Source of the DNA: Microbacteriaceae bacterium PS02068
GTDB lineage: Bacteria > Actinomycetota > Actinomycetes > Actinomycetales > Microbacteriaceae
DNA length: 64,000 bases
Direction of reading: 5' to 3'
NCBI GenBank assembly: GCA_029959325.1
Contig: JASCPF010000004.1
Location: 40,537 to 104,536, forward strand
Below are positions 1 through 8,290 of the stretch, in pieces (position 1 is the stretch's first letter; each line of letters opens with the position of its first letter). The position numbers were made by a program, and so were the translations under genes. Below the pieces are notes generated by a model that was not told the origin of the DNA, did no database searches, and saw only the letters and a program-made list of their open reading frames with translations.

Positions 1-1
1 T

Positions 2-898
2 ACGACCTTCCCCGCACCTACGGAGCACATGGCGGTCGAACTCGCCTCACAGCCCGACACGTGGGCGCGAGCCGTCGACATGTCCGCCGAGCAGCGCATC
101 CTGCCCGCGTCCGGCGCGCGCATCGCCGTCGTCGGGTGCGGAACCTCATGGTTCATCGCGCAGTCGTATGCCTGGTTGCGGGAGAGCGGCGGACACGGTC
201 AGACCGATGCGTTCGCCGCGTCGGAGGCGTTCGTCGACCGGGGCTACGATGCCGTCGTGCTCTTGAGTCGATCCGGCACCACCACCGAGATCCTCGAGCT
301 CGCCGACACCCTGCGGAGCGTGACGACCATCGGGATCACCGGAGACACCTCATCCCCGCTCATGGGCGCGGTCGATGAGATCGTCGCCCTCCCCTTCGCC
401 GACGAGCTCTCGGTCGTTCAGACCCGCTTCGCGACGACCGCGCTGGCGCTGTTCCGTGCGTCCTTGGGCGAAGACCTCACCGCCGCGATCGCCGACGCGC
501 AGACCGCCGTGGCGGAAGACCTCGACGCCGATCTCGTCGGCGCCGAGCAGTACACCTTCCTCGGGCGCGGCATGGCGACGGGACTCGCGCACGAAGCGGC
601 GCTGAAGATGCGCGAAGCATCGCAGTCGTGGACCGAGTCGTATCCGTCGATGGAGTACCGCCACGGCCCGATCGCGATCGCCGCGCCCGGACGCGTCACG
701 TGGCAGTTCGGTGAGACCCCCGAGGGTCTCGCCGATCAGGTGCGCGCCACCGGGGCCCGCTTCGAGGCGGGCACCCTCGACCCCATGGCCGAGCTCGTCC
801 GCGCGCAGCGGGTCGCGTTGGCGCGAGCGCGTGCGAAAGGGCTGAACCCCGATGCGCCGCGCAGCCTCACCCGATCCGTCATCCTCGACGAGCGATGA
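2..898 (+). CDS. SIS-domain sugar-phosphate isomerase/deaminase (AgaS-like), 5' end outside window
   Basis: Two SIS (sugar isomerase) domains as in the isomerase half of GlmS. The first has GCGTSWF and the phosphate-binding LSRSGTTTE; the second has FLGRGMATGLAHEAALKMRE and the E-x-YPSMEYRHGP loop. Such proteins act in the cytoplasm on amino-sugar phosphates. The first Met in the window (position 29) falls in HMAVELASQP, which matches the internal HxMxxEIxxQP of GlmS. The frame is also open to the left edge, so the true start is probably upstream. It heads a five-gene operon and overlaps the ROK gene by 4 nt (ATGA). With the kinases and aldolase it fits galactosamine-6-phosphate deaminase/isomerase; the exact substrate is inferred. 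Confidence 0.85.
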   Translation, partial: TTFPAPTEHMAVELASQPDTWARAVDMSAEQRILPASGARIAVVGCGTSWFIAQSYAWLRESGGHGQTDAFAASEAFVDRGYDAVVLLSRSGTTTEILELADTLRSVTTIGITGDTSSPLMGAVDEIVALPFADELSVVQTRFATTALALFRASLGEDLTAAIADAQTAVAEDLDADLVGAEQYTFLGRGMATGLAHEAALKMREASQSWTESYPSMEYRHGPIAIAAPGRVTWQFGETPEGLADQVRATGARFEAGTLDPMAELVRAQRVALARARAKGLNPDAPRSLTRSVILDER

Positions 899-1845
899 GC
901 GGGGCGCGGCGCGATCCGGGCCTCGGCCCCGGATCGGCGGTACTCGCCTTCGACGTCGGCGGCACCGACATCAAGTCGGCGTATGTCACCGAAGACGGTG
1001 CCGTCGAGGGCGTTCGCCGCTCTCCGACACCGATCGATCCAGGCGACCCGGCCGGCACGATCACGCGGCGCCTCGCCGAGCTGGCTCAGGAGTACCACGC
1101 GGCCGGCGCGCGCCCGCACGCGTCCGGGGTCAGCGTGCCGGGTATCGTCGACGAGCGCGCCGGCATCGGCGTCTTCAGCTCGAACCTCGGCTGGCGCGAC
1201 GCGCCCCTCCGCTCCCTCGCTGAAGAAGCCCTCGCCCTGCCCGTCGCGTTCGGTCACGACGTGCGCGCAGCCGCCACCGCCGAACACCGGATGGGCGCGG
1301 CGCGGGGGTTCGACGACGTCGTGATGCTCGCGATCGGCACCGGCATCGCCGGGACGATCATCATCGACGGTCGCCCCTACGCCGGCGGCGGATACGCCGG
1401 CGAATTCGGCCATGCCCTGGCCGATCCGAGCGGCGAGCGCTGCCGATGCGGCGCGATCGGCTGCGTCGAGACCATCGCGTCGGCGGCGTCGATCGCGCAA
1501 CGGTACGGCGAGTGGAACGGCACCGTCGTCTCGGGTGCACGCGAGGTCCGGGATGCCATGCGCGCGGGCGATCCGATCGCGCGCGCCGTCTGGGCCGACG
1601 CCGTCGAGGCGCTCGCCGAGCTGTTGGCGCGCACCTGCGCGCTGCTCGCACCCGAGGCGGTCGTCATCGGCGGGGGTCTGTCGGAGGCCGGCGAGGATCT
1701 CTTCGCCCCGCTCGGCGCCCGGCTCGACGCACTGCTGAGCTTCCACCGCCGCCCCGCCCTCCTGCGCGCCGAACTCGGTGACGATGCCGGGCTCCTCGGC
1801 ACGGCACTGGCCGCTCGCGCCCTTCTCGAAGCCGGTGACTCGTGA
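895..1845 (+). CDS. ROK-family sugar kinase
   Basis: 316 aa. It has the N-terminal phosphate-binding loop DVGGTDIKSA (residues 20-29) and a catalytic Asp in HDVRAAA (D122; most ROK kinases have ND here). ExGH (170-173) is followed by the ROK zinc motif CRCGAIGC (183-190). There is no N-terminal helix-turn-helix, so it is a kinase and not a ROK repressor. ATG overlaps the SIS stop, and its own stop overlaps the PfkB GTG. From the operon I infer phosphorylation of N-acetylgalactosamine or a related amino sugar; glucokinase or N-acetylglucosamine kinase activity cannot be excluded. Confidence 0.88.
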   Translation: MSGARRDPGLGPGSAVLAFDVGGTDIKSAYVTEDGAVEGVRRSPTPIDPGDPAGTITRRLAELAQEYHAAGARPHASGVSVPGIVDERAGIGVFSSNLGWRDAPLRSLAEEALALPVAFGHDVRAAATAEHRMGAARGFDDVVMLAIGTGIAGTIIIDGRPYAGGGYAGEFGHALADPSGERCRCGAIGCVETIASAASIAQRYGEWNGTVVSGAREVRDAMRAGDPIARAVWADAVEALAELLARTCALLAPEAVVIGGGLSEAGEDLFAPLGARLDALLSFHRRPALLRAELGDDAGLLGTALAARALLEAGDS

Positions 1846-2786
1846 TCCTCGTGATCACGCCCAACCCTGCGCTCGACCTGACCTGGCACGTTGACGCGCT
1901 GCGCGTCGGCGAAAGCCAGCGAGTGCCGCGAGGGCGCGCGAGAGCGGGGGGCAAGGGGCTCAACGTCGCGCGCGTGCTGCACGCTGAGGGACACGAGGTC
2001 CTCGCGCTGATCCCGGCTGCCGATGAGACCTTCATCGCCGATCTGCAGGCGAGTGGCATCCCGCACACCCTCATCGCAGCCGAAGGCGCACTGCGGCGCA
2101 GCGTCGCCATCGTCGACAGCGCGTCGGGGCAGGCGACACTGCTCAACGAGGCGGGCTCACCGCTGGGCGCGACGGCCGAAGATGAACTGTTCGCGCAGGC
2201 GACTCAGCTCGCGCGCTCCGCCGATGTCGTGGTCATCAGCGGCAGCCTGCCGCCGGATCTCGACCCCGAGCGGATCTCCGCCCTGGTCCGCGACCTTGCC
2301 GGCATCCCCGTCATCGTCGACACGAGCGGGCCCGGCATGCGGTCCGCGGCGCGCGCGGGCGCGATCCTCAAGCCGAATCGCGAAGAACTCACGGACGCGA
2401 CGGGCGTCGCCGACCCGCGTGCGGCCGCGCGGCTGCTGCTCGCCGACGGTGCGGCCATGGTCGTCTTCTCCTCCGGTGAGGAAGGACTCACTGTCGTCAC
2501 CGACGTGGATGCCGACAGCGGTGGCATCCACGCTCGCCTCCCCCACCCTCTGGTCGGCAATCCGACCGGGGCAGGCGACGCCGCGGTCGCCGCCATCGCC
2601 GCCGAGCTCGCGGCCTCGACGGCCGCGCTGGCGCCCGGAGGACGGGACGAGCGACGCCGGCTCGCCCGGCGTGCCGCTGCGTGGTCTGCCTCAGCCGTGC
2701 TGATGCCGCTCGCCGGCGCTCTGCATCCCGAGCACGAGCGGCTCGCCGCAGAGGTCGTCGTCACCGATTCGAAGGACCCCTCATGA
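1842..2786 (+). CDS. PfkB-family hexose-phosphate kinase (tagatose-6-P / fructose-1-P kinase type)
   Basis: 314 aa ribokinase/PfkB fold of the LacC/FruK subgroup: N-terminal ITPNPALDLT, GGKGLNVARVL (residues 37-47), KPN (177-179) and the ATP/anion-hole signature NPTGAGDAA (240-248) with D246 as catalytic base. It phosphorylates a ketohexose phosphate at the free end to give the bisphosphate cleaved by the aldolase encoded next. The GTG start overlaps the ROK stop (GTGA) and the stop overlaps the aldolase ATG. In this operon tagatose-6-phosphate kinase fits better than 1-phosphofructokinase, since no fructose PTS is nearby; this is inference. Confidence 0.85.
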   Translation: MILVITPNPALDLTWHVDALRVGESQRVPRGRARAGGKGLNVARVLHAEGHEVLALIPAADETFIADLQASGIPHTLIAAEGALRRSVAIVDSASGQATLLNEAGSPLGATAEDELFAQATQLARSADVVVISGSLPPDLDPERISALVRDLAGIPVIVDTSGPGMRSAARAGAILKPNREELTDATGVADPRAAARLLLADGAAMVVFSSGEEGLTVVTDVDADSGGIHARLPHPLVGNPTGAGDAAVAAIAAELAASTAALAPGGRDERRRLARRAAAWSASAVLMPLAGALHPEHERLAAEVVVTDSKDPS

Positions 2787-3637
2787 CCCTCACACCCACC
2801 CGCACCCTTCTCGACGAAGCCCGCACGCGCGGGGCCGGGGTCGGCGCCTTCAACGTCATCCATCTCGAGACGGCCGAGGCGCTCGCTGCCGCCGCCGAGG
2901 CGACCGGTCGGGGCGTGATCCTGCAGCTCTCCGAGAACTGCGTGCGCTACCACGGTGGATTCGATCCGATCGCGCGCGCGATGCTCGCCGTCGCCGAGAG
3001 GGCACGGGCACCGATCGCGGTGCATCTCGACCACGCCGAAGACCCCAAACTGGCGCTGCGCGCGATCGACGCGGGCTTCGGATCGGTGATGTACGACGGC
3101 GCGACGCTTCCCTTTGCCGAGAACGTGGCGGCCACCCGCCGCGTCGTCGCGCACGCTGCCACGGTAGGCACGCTCGTCGAGGCCGAACTCGGCGAGATCG
3201 GCGGCAAAGACGGAGCACATGCGCCGGGCGTGCGCACCGATCCGACGGAGGCGGCGCGGTTCGTCGCAGACACAGGCGTCGACGCGCTCGCCGTCGCGGT
3301 CGGGTCGTCGCATGCGATGACCGAGCGCACCGCCGCGATCGATCTCGACCTCATTTCGCGGCTTCGAGAGGCCGTGCCGGTACCCCTGGTGCTGCACGGA
3401 TCTTCGGGCGTCTCGGACGAGCTCATCGTCCGAGGCATCCACGCAGGGCTCACCAAGATCAACGTCTCCACCCACCTGAACGCGGGGTTCACCGGAGCGA
3501 TCAGGGCATACTTGGATCAGAACCCGGCTGTCGTCGATTCGCGACGTTACATCACTGCCGGCCGTGAGGCCGTCGCCGCCGAGGCCGCCCGTCTCGTCGA
3601 GCTGTTCGCCTCACCCGCCTACGAGGAGGTCCGATGA
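2783..3637 (+). CDS. Class II ketose-1,6-bisphosphate aldolase (tagatose/fructose type)
   Basis: 284 aa zinc-dependent aldolase. HLDHA (residues 81-85) carries the catalytic Asp83 and zinc ligand His84. The family's YDGA, VEAELGEIGG, GSSHAMT (zinc His177) and VLHGSSG (zinc His205) follow. It cleaves a ketohexose bisphosphate into dihydroxyacetone phosphate and glyceraldehyde-3-phosphate. I chose the ATG that overlaps the PfkB stop (ATGA), which gives the usual family length. A strong GAGGAGG ribosome site at its end serves the DeoR gene. It is shorter than the 340+ aa class II FBA of central glycolysis and resembles the GatY/KbaY subgroup. Confidence 0.9.
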   Translation: MTLTPTRTLLDEARTRGAGVGAFNVIHLETAEALAAAAEATGRGVILQLSENCVRYHGGFDPIARAMLAVAERARAPIAVHLDHAEDPKLALRAIDAGFGSVMYDGATLPFAENVAATRRVVAHAATVGTLVEAELGEIGGKDGAHAPGVRTDPTEAARFVADTGVDALAVAVGSSHAMTERTAAIDLDLISRLREAVPVPLVLHGSSGVSDELIVRGIHAGLTKINVSTHLNAGFTGAIRAYLDQNPAVVDSRRYITAGREAVAAEAARLVELFASPAYEEVR

Positions 3638-4419
3638 ACCGTGCCGATCGACTCAGCGCTGTGCTCGATCTGCTGGCCGACACGGGAAGCATCGACGTCG
3701 AGCAGATCGTCGAACGACTCGGCGTCTCACCGGCCACCGCGCGGCGGGACTTGGATGCCCTCGACGAGCAGCAGCTCTTGACGCGCACGCGCGGCGGCGC
3801 GGTGGCGCACTCGATCGCCTACGACCTTCCGCTGCGGTACAAGAATCAGCAGAACCCCGACGCGAAGGCGGCGATCGCGCGCGCGGCGAGCGCGATGGTT
3901 CCTCGCGGGGCCGTCATCGGCCTCTGCGGCGGCACCACGGCAACAGCGATCGCCGATGCTCTCATGTCGCGCCCCGACATCATGGAGCCTGCGCCCGATC
4001 CTGGCCTCACGGTCGTCACCAACGCGTTGAACATCGCCATGCAGCTCGCGGTGCGGCCGCAGATCAAGACGGTCGTGATCGGCGGCGTCGTCCACGCCCG
4101 CTCGTACGAGCTGGTCGGCTCGTACGCCAGCGAGGTTCTGGGCAGCATCACACTGGACACGGCCTTCATCGGCGTCAACGGGATGGATGCCACGGTCGGC
4201 CCCACGTCTCACGACGAGCGTGAGGCAGCCATCAACGCGCTGATGGCCTCGCGCGCGACGCGCGCCGTGATCGTCACCGACTCTTCCAAGATCGACCGCC
4301 GCGCCTTCGCCGCGATCGGGTCGAGTCGCCTCTTCTCGACGATCATCACCGACGACGCCATCACGAAGCAGCAGCGCGACCGCCTCGCCGACGCCGGCTA
4401 CGACGTCGTCATCGCGTAG
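3634..4419 (+). CDS. DeoR/GlpR-family transcriptional regulator
   Basis: 261 aa. The N-terminal DeoR helix-turn-helix contains VEQIVERLGVSPATARRDLD (residues 20-39) followed by the TRGGAVAH wing. The C-terminal DeoR sensor (SIS-like) domain has GLCGGTTATAIA, VVTNALNIA, VIGGVV and VIVTDSSKID. These regulators repress sugar operons until a sugar phosphate binds the sensor domain. It is the last gene of the sugar operon, overlaps the aldolase gene by 4 nt and probably controls the operon that contains it. The operator would lie upstream of this window. Confidence 0.9.
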   Translation: MNRADRLSAVLDLLADTGSIDVEQIVERLGVSPATARRDLDALDEQQLLTRTRGGAVAHSIAYDLPLRYKNQQNPDAKAAIARAASAMVPRGAVIGLCGGTTATAIADALMSRPDIMEPAPDPGLTVVTNALNIAMQLAVRPQIKTVVIGGVVHARSYELVGSYASEVLGSITLDTAFIGVNGMDATVGPTSHDEREAAINALMASRATRAVIVTDSSKIDRRAFAAIGSSRLFSTIITDDAITKQQRDRLADAGYDVVIA

Positions 4420-4444
4420 GCACATCGAGGCCTCGCGATAGCAC

Positions 4445-4770
4445 CTAGGTGCGAACGTGGTCTGCGTACGCCTTCTGCAGCCGCTCGTCGTCCAGCAGAT
4501 GCCGGATGAAGAAGAAGGCCTGCCGGTAGTACTCGCTCGCGCGAAGACTGGCGTCGCGGGCGCTGACGACGTGTCCCACAGCTCGTTCGGTCGTCGCCGC
4601 GCGATCGACGGAGCGGGCGAGGCTGATCCACCCGTCGTACCAGCTGTCGGGATCCACCTTGGTGCCGATGCTGCGCGCGGCAGAGAACGCCTCGCCGAGG
4701 TCCGCGGACGAGGCGTAGCTTGCGGCGAGCGTGCGGGCGAACTGATCGTCGAAACAGTCAGTTCCCGCGG
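4445..4770 (-). pseudogene. Remnant of an alpha/beta-hydrolase (N-terminal cap region only)
   Basis: A minus-strand frame of about 105 codons ends at TAG and reads TDCFDDQFARTLAASY, then DSWYDGWISLA, VSARDASLRASEYYRQAFFF and DDERLQKAYADHVRT. This resembles the helical N-terminal region of acyl/dipeptidyl-type alpha/beta hydrolases (2,6-dihydropseudooxynicotine hydrolase-like, normally about 380-400 aa). The catalytic domain is missing and I find no start codon close to the conserved part, so both ends seem lost. It fills most of the 395-nt gap between the DeoR and AI-2E genes. The family match is from memory of the motif pattern. Confidence 0.55.
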
Positions 4771-4811
4771 GTCCCGGCGACGATGCCGTCGGGGGGCACC
4801 AAGGTGTAACT

Positions 4812-5930
4812 GTGGCGATGACGAATACGGGCGAGTCGGCGACGGATGCCACGGGCGGCGCGCTCCAGCCGCCGCTGCGCCGGTACCCGCTCCTGAGCGC
4901 GGGACCTTTCCGGTTCGGCTTCGTCACCACCCTGGGCGTGCTGCTCGCGCTGCTGCTCGGTGCGGCGATCGCCTCGCTGAGCACCGCTCTCACGCTGATC
5001 TTCGTCGCCTTCTTCATCTGCCTCGGCCTGTATCCGACGGTCCGCCGCCTCGAGGGTCGCGGGTTCTCGCGCACCGGCGCGGTGCTCACGGTGATCGGCG
5101 CGTTCATCCTGGTCGTCGCGCTGCTCCTCTGGCTGGTCGTCCCCATCGCGGTCGATCAGCTGGGCCAGCTCTTCCGCTACCTGCCGCAGGGCTTCGCCGA
5201 CATCGAGAGCCAACCGTGGTTCCAGACGGTGAACGCCGCGTTCGGCGGTGCCCTGACCCCGTTCGTCGACGGGCTCACCGGCATCCTCACCGATCCGAAC
5301 ACCTGGCTGAACGTGGGTGGCGGCGCGCTCAAGATCGGCGCAGGCATCCTCAACGGCGCGTTCGGCACGCTGTTCGTGATCGCCCTCACGATCTACTTCG
5401 TCGCGGGGCTCGAGAGCATCAAGTCGAGCATGTATCAGCTCGTTCCGGCGAGCCGCCGGCCGCGCGTCATCGAACTCGGCGAGACCATCATGGACTCGGT
5501 CGGCAAGTACCTCGGCGGCATGGTGATCCTCGCCGCCATGAACGCCGTCTTCACGTTCATCCTGCTCTCGGTCGCGGGCGTCCCGTTCGCCCCCGTGCTC
5601 GCCGTGCTCGCGTTCCCGATCACGCTCATCCCGCTCGTCGGCAGCGTCATCAATCTCGTCGCCGTCACCGTCGTCGCCCTGTTCGCCGGGCCCTCGACAG
5701 CATTGGTCGTCGGTCTCGCGATGCTGGTCTATGTGCAGCTCGAGGCGTATGTCCTCACCCCCAGGATCGTCGGCAAGGCGATCAGCATCCCCGGATCGCT
5801 CGTCTTGATCGGCGCGATGATCGGCGCCACGCTGCTCGGGCTGCTCGGCGCGCTCATCGCGTGCCCGACGACGGCGTCGATCCTGCTCATCATCAAAAAG
5901 GTCGTCGTCCCCAAGCAGGCGGCCGCATAG
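4812..5930 (+). CDS. AI-2E family transporter (PF01594-type membrane protein)
   Basis: 372 aa with about seven to eight hydrophobic segments. The first pair (VTTLGVLLALLLGAAIA, ALTLIFVAFFICLGLYP) is followed by an amphipathic extracytoplasmic stretch (DIESQPWFQTVNAAF...) and a C-terminal block with FPITLIPLVGSVINLVAV, LVYVQLEAYVLTPRIVGKAISIPG and IGATLLGLLGALIACP, typical of the family. Members export small solutes (E. coli TqsA) or act as Na+/H+ antiporters, so the substrate is unknown. The GTG at 4812 has an AAGG seven bases upstream; ATG at 4818 is an alternative. Confidence 0.85.
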   Translation: MAMTNTGESATDATGGALQPPLRRYPLLSAGPFRFGFVTTLGVLLALLLGAAIASLSTALTLIFVAFFICLGLYPTVRRLEGRGFSRTGAVLTVIGAFILVVALLLWLVVPIAVDQLGQLFRYLPQGFADIESQPWFQTVNAAFGGALTPFVDGLTGILTDPNTWLNVGGGALKIGAGILNGAFGTLFVIALTIYFVAGLESIKSSMYQLVPASRRPRVIELGETIMDSVGKYLGGMVILAAMNAVFTFILLSVAGVPFAPVLAVLAFPITLIPLVGSVINLVAVTVVALFAGPSTALVVGLAMLVYVQLEAYVLTPRIVGKAISIPGSLVLIGAMIGATLLGLLGALIACPTTASILLIIKKVVVPKQAAA

Positions 5931-5968
5931 CGCGCCATCTTCGCGTTCGGGTCTTACGCGATCTTATA

Positions 5969-5987
5969 TTGCTAGATAAGCTAGCGA
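5969..5987 (+). promoter_or_regulatory. AT-rich palindrome overlapping the drug-exporter promoter
   Basis: Arms TTGCTAG and CTAGCGA (6 of 7 bases pair) flank ATAAG, in an AT-rich island ending 3 bases before the exporter's ATG. TATATT (5965-5970) or TAGATA (5973-5978) could be the -10 box. No Shine-Dalgarno sequence fits between the palindrome and the ATG, which suggests a nearly leaderless mRNA. The layout fits an operator for a PadR, MarR or TetR repressor, though no regulator gene is adjacent. Confidence 0.5.
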
Positions 5988-5990
5988 TTC

Positions 5991-7622
5991 ATGAGGGATC
6001 GTTCTTCTCGCCGCTGGTTCGGCCTGGTCTTCATCAGCCTCGCCGTCGCGCTCATCATCGTCGACTCGACGATCGTCAACGTCGCCGTGCCCGCGATCGT
6101 CACAGACCTCGGCATCTCGTCGACCGAGGTGCAGTGGGTGCAAGAGGCCTACACGCTCGTGTTCGCCTCGCTGCTGCTGCTGTTCGGCAGCCTGGGCGAC
6201 CGGTTCGGGCGCCGCCGCATGCTGCTGATCGGTGTGTCGATCTTCGCGGCATCCTCGGTGCTCGCCTCTCTTGCTCCCACCGGCGCACTGCTGATCGCGG
6301 CGCGGCTCGTGCAGGGCGTCGGCGGCGCCATGATGCTGCCGACCACGCTGTCGCTCCTCAACGCGACGTTCCGCGGCCGCGAGCGCGGCATCGCCTTCGC
6401 GGTGTGGGGTTCGACGATCGGCGGAATGGCTGCGGTCGGCCCGCTGCTGGGCGGCTGGCTGACGACGGCCTTCTCGTGGCGCTGGGCCTTCGGCATCAAC
6501 GTGCCGCTCGGGATCATCATCATCATCGGTGTGCTGTGGGCGGTGAACGAATCGCGCGAAGACGGCTACGGCTCGGTCGACGTCGTCGCCGCCGCCCTCT
6601 CAGTGCTCGTGTTCGGGCCCCTCGTGTTCGGCCTGATCGAGGGCCGCACGTACGGATGGTGGACGGTGGATGCCACACCACGCGTCGGCGATTTCACGTG
6701 GCCATGGACCCTGTCGCCCGTGCCGATCGCCTTCGCGATCAGCGGGGTCGCCCTCGTGCTGTTCCTGCTCTGGACCCGCCACCGCACCCGCTCGGGCCGC
6801 TCGTCGCTGCTCGATCTGAGCCTCTTCCGCATCGGCACTTTCCAGCGGGGCAACGTCGCGGCGCTCGTGATCGCCCTCGGCGAGTTCGGCCTCATTCTCG
6901 CGCTCCCGCTGTGGCTGCAGTTCGTGCTCGGCTTCGACGCGCTGCAGACGGGGCTGATCCTGCTCGCCCTCGCGGGCGGCTCGTTCGCCGCGAGCGGCGC
7001 GGCAGCTGGCCTCAGCGGGAGGGTCGCGCCCGTCGTCGTGGTGCGCGCGGGCATCGCCGCCGAGATCATCGGCGTCACGGCCGTTGCCCTGGTGATCGCG
7101 CCGGATGCCGCGTGGGGCTGGCTGCTGCCGGGCCTGTTCGTCTACGGCGTCGGCGTCGGGCTCGCGACGGCGCAGCTGACGGGCGTGATCTTGCAGGACG
7201 TCCCGGTGCAGAAGTCCGGCCAGGGCGCCGGCACGCAGTCGACGGCGCGCCAGGTCGGGTCGGCACTCGGCATCGCGATCCTCGGCACCGTGCTGTTCAC
7301 CACGACGGCGGGCGCCCTCGGCACGATGCTCGATGACCGTGGCATCCCTGCCGCGCAGCGCGATCAGGTCGTGTCGGCGGTCGTCGACAGCGCGGGCGGA
7401 GCGATCGCCGGGCTCGACGCCGACCCGGCGACGACCGAGATCGCGCAGGATGCCCGCACCGCCTTCTCCGACGGCACGCGATGGGCGGCGCTGACCGCGG
7501 CCGGCTTCCTCGTCGTGGGGCTCGTCTCGACGATCGGGCTCGGCTCGTCGCGCTCCGGGCGGCGCGTTGAGCCGGGATCGGATGCCTCCGACAAGAGCTC
7601 CGCGCCGCTCGCCGCGGAGTGA
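5991..7622 (+). CDS. MFS transporter, DHA2 (EmrB/QacA) drug-exporter family
   Basis: 543 aa with 14 predicted membrane segments. The DHA2 signatures are DSTIVNVAVPAI in TM1, motif A LGDRFGRRRMLLIG (about residues 66-79), RLVQGVGGAMMLPTTLSLL in TM4 and the motif-C-like GPLLGGWLTTAFSWRWAFGI in TM5. Proton-driven exporters of this family remove drugs, dyes or metabolites. A long polar loop (YGWWTVDATPRVGDFTWPW) precedes TM7, and the C-terminus is a charged cytoplasmic tail. The ATG at 5991 directly follows the palindrome described at 5969-5987, so expression is likely controlled there. Confidence 0.92.
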   Translation: MRDRSSRRWFGLVFISLAVALIIVDSTIVNVAVPAIVTDLGISSTEVQWVQEAYTLVFASLLLLFGSLGDRFGRRRMLLIGVSIFAASSVLASLAPTGALLIAARLVQGVGGAMMLPTTLSLLNATFRGRERGIAFAVWGSTIGGMAAVGPLLGGWLTTAFSWRWAFGINVPLGIIIIIGVLWAVNESREDGYGSVDVVAAALSVLVFGPLVFGLIEGRTYGWWTVDATPRVGDFTWPWTLSPVPIAFAISGVALVLFLLWTRHRTRSGRSSLLDLSLFRIGTFQRGNVAALVIALGEFGLILALPLWLQFVLGFDALQTGLILLALAGGSFAASGAAAGLSGRVAPVVVVRAGIAAEIIGVTAVALVIAPDAAWGWLLPGLFVYGVGVGLATAQLTGVILQDVPVQKSGQGAGTQSTARQVGSALGIAILGTVLFTTTAGALGTMLDDRGIPAAQRDQVVSAVVDSAGGAIAGLDADPATTEIAQDARTAFSDGTRWAALTAAGFLVVGLVSTIGLGSSRSGRRVEPGSDASDKSSAPLAAE

Positions 7623-7633
7623 GCCGGGCTGAC

Positions 7634-8254
7634 TCAGTCGGCCGCCCAGAGCGCCTCGGCATCGAGGGTCAGGTCGATCACCTCTCGCAGCAGCGCACCG
7701 GTCGTGGTCGATCGCAGCAGGGTGTAGCGGTCGTACTCGCCGAGCGGCGCGATCGCGGCGAGCTGCCACGCCGCGGCCAGCGGATCGTCAGAGAGCTCGG
7801 TGTCGGCATCCCACCGCGGTTCGATAGGGCCGGCGACATCGCGCGCGGCAGCGCGGGCGATGACCCGGCGGACGATCGCCTCGGCCTCGTCGCGCAGCGG
7901 ACTGAGGGCGTCAGACCATTCCAGCGGCGGCAGCGTGGTGAGTTCGGCGCGGGGGTGCGGATCGTCGTCAAGCCACCGCTCCACCGTGAAGCGCTCGGTG
8001 CCCACGCCCACGATGTGCAGATCGTCGGCGCCCGCGGCGACGCTCACCAGTCGCGCCAGCGTGCCGACCGATGAGCGTTGATCGCCGCCGCCCGCCTCGT
8101 GACCACGTTCGATGAGCACGACGCCGAACTGCGGGTCGTCCTCGTCGAGCAGCCGCCCGATCATCGTCAGATAGCGCGGCTCGAAGATCCGCAGCGGCAG
8201 CGGCGTGTGCGGGAACAGCACGGACCCGAGCGGGAACATCGGTCTCACGGTCAT
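7634..8254 (-). CDS. LON substrate-binding-domain protein (PF02190)
   Basis: 206 aa consisting only of the LON N-terminal substrate-binding domain: MFPLGSVLFPHTPLPLRIFEPRY near the N-terminus (residues 6 onward), FGVVLIERG and IVGVGTERFTV. The ATPase and protease domains of Lon are absent, which is normal for this actinobacterial family. The role is unknown; homologs are thought to bind proteins. It lies tail to tail with the MFS gene, 11 nt apart, and the gene at 8291 diverges from it. Confidence 0.85.
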   Translation of the reverse strand: MTVRPMFPLGSVLFPHTPLPLRIFEPRYLTMIGRLLDEDDPQFGVVLIERGHEAGGGDQRSSVGTLARLVSVAAGADDLHIVGVGTERFTVERWLDDDPHPRAELTTLPPLEWSDALSPLRDEAEAIVRRVIARAAARDVAGPIEPRWDADTELSDDPLAAAWQLAAIAPLGEYDRYTLLRSTTTGALLREVIDLTLDAEALWAAD

Positions 8255-8290
8255 CGCTCAAGTGAAGCACCGTCGACGTACAGTGAACAG

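Noticed and set aside
4457..7336. A 959-codon plus-strand frame across the AI-2E and MFS genes
   Set aside because: Arg/Pro/His-rich translation in the wrong frame of two clear membrane-protein genes.
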